NCBI GenBank assembly: GCA_025463615.1
Contig: JAODAU010000378.1
Coordinates: 1-5,881, forward strand
Source of the DNA: Microbacteriaceae bacterium
Lineage (GTDB): Bacteria; Actinomycetota; Actinomycetes; Actinomycetales; Microbacteriaceae
DNA: 5,881 bases
Direction of reading: 5' to 3'
In this document: in pieces, positions 5,419 through 5,881 of the stretch
Layout: the number at the start of each line of letters is the position of its first letter
How positions within the stretch are numbered: the first letter of the stretch is position 1
Notes under the pieces: model-generated
Told to the model about the DNA's origin: nothing
Database searches by the model: none
What the model saw: the letters and a program-made list of their open reading frames with translations, nothing else
Translations under genes and position numbers: made by a program

Positions 5419-5881
5419 GTGCCGTCGAACGGGTCATCGCCGAGCGGAAGGCCGCGGGCTCGGGCGCCCTCGTCGGCTACCTGCCCGTCGGCTTCCCCGA
5501 CCTCGCCACGAGCATCGACGCGGCCGTCGCCCTGGCGGAGAACGGCGTCGACGTCATCGAGCTCGGCCTACCGTACTCCGACCCCGTCATGGACGGCACG
5601 GCCATTCAGCGAGCCACGCAGGCCGCCCTCGCCGGTGGGTTCAGGCTCGCGCATGGCTTCGAGGCGGTTGCTGCGATCACCGCCCGCGTGAGTGCGCCCG
5701 TGCTCGTGATGACCTACTGGAACCCGGTGCTGCAGTATGGCATCGACCGCTTCGCCGACGACCTGCTGGCCGTCGGCGGGGCCGGCCTCATCACGCCCGA
5801 CCTCGTGCCGGACGAGGCCGCCGAATGGGTCGCGGTATCCGATCGCACCGGGCTCGATCGCGTGTTCCTCGCGGCGCCATC
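5415..5881 (+). CDS. trpA: Tryptophan synthase alpha chain (3' partial, TTG start)
   Basis: TrpA cleaves indole-3-glycerol phosphate to indole and glyceraldehyde 3-phosphate, passing indole to TrpB. The frame begins with TTG at 5415, overlapping the trpB stop as TTGA, and is open to the window end: 155 full codons, against about 260-270 residues for the family. It starts [20 protein letters not shown] and shows YLPVGFPD (22-29), then [13 protein letters not shown] (49-61). The catalytic Glu49 and Asp60 fall at exactly the Salmonella numbering, which supports the chosen start. Further on are MTYWNPV (99-105) and [12 protein letters not shown] (124-135). The residue after Asp60-Gly61, usually proline, is Thr62 here (DGTAIQ). 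The C-terminal part, with the GxR and phosphate-binding GFGV/GSA-type motifs, is beyond the window. Identity is certain. Confidence 0.95.
   Translation, partial: MSAVERVIAERKAAGSGALVGYLPVGFPDLATSIDAAVALAENGVDVIELGLPYSDPVMDGTAIQRATQAALAGGFRLAHGFEAVAAITARVSAPVLVMTYWNPVLQYGIDRFADDLLAVGGAGLITPDLVPDEAAEWVAVSDRTGLDRVFLAAP

Noticed and set aside
5419..5691. 90-codon plus-strand frame at the start of trpA
   Set aside because: It is out of frame with trpA, low complexity (Ser, Pro, Arg), and ends inside the conserved TrpA barrel.
1..5881. Mobile element, CRISPR array, tRNA or phage content
   Set aside because: No terminal inverted repeats, transposase motifs, regularly spaced repeats or tRNA-like folds were seen. 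All but 65 bases of the window are covered by eight biosynthetic or operon-associated genes.

Overview
The window is a continuous run of eight plus-strand genes from a high-GC (about 70% by eye) actinobacterium. Gene order, protein sequences and the two lineage-specific membrane proteins fit Microbacteriaceae (Leifsonia/Microbacterium-like); the genus cannot be fixed from this stretch. Order: hisF (5' end cut off) - hisI - trpE - TIGR02234-type 'Trp region' membrane protein - HGxxPAAW small membrane protein - trpC - trpB - trpA (3' end cut off).

Positions 1-1010 hold the end of the histidine pathway genes: HisF, the cyclase subunit of imidazole glycerol phosphate synthase, and HisI, phosphoribosyl-AMP cyclohydrolase. 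From 1003 the tryptophan genes follow. TrpE makes anthranilate with a TrpG partner encoded elsewhere, TrpC closes the indole ring, and TrpA/TrpB convert indole-glycerol phosphate plus serine to tryptophan. trpG, trpD and trpF are absent here. In most actinobacteria the TrpF step is done by the bifunctional HisA/TrpF enzyme PriA, which would fit the his-trp linkage.

The genes are packed tightly. hisF/hisI, trpE/membrane protein and trpB/trpA overlap by 4 bp (ATGA, GTGA, TTGA), hisI/trpE by 8 bp, trpC/trpB by 1 or 4 bp, and the HGxxPAAW gene is 1 bp from trpC. The only real gap is 64 bp (3090-3153). It holds a candidate hairpin, a TACAAT -10-like hexamer, a strong Shine-Dalgarno and a 6-codon upstream ORF, so it is the likeliest place for internal regulation. 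No Trp-rich leader peptide is visible anywhere, and there is no room for one directly before trpE.

This is mostly an ordinary biosynthetic operon. The least understood parts are the two membrane proteins between trpE and trpC, the 64-bp gap, the TTG start of trpA, and a repeated GGCATCC/GGATGCC word including one 17-bp exact duplication.
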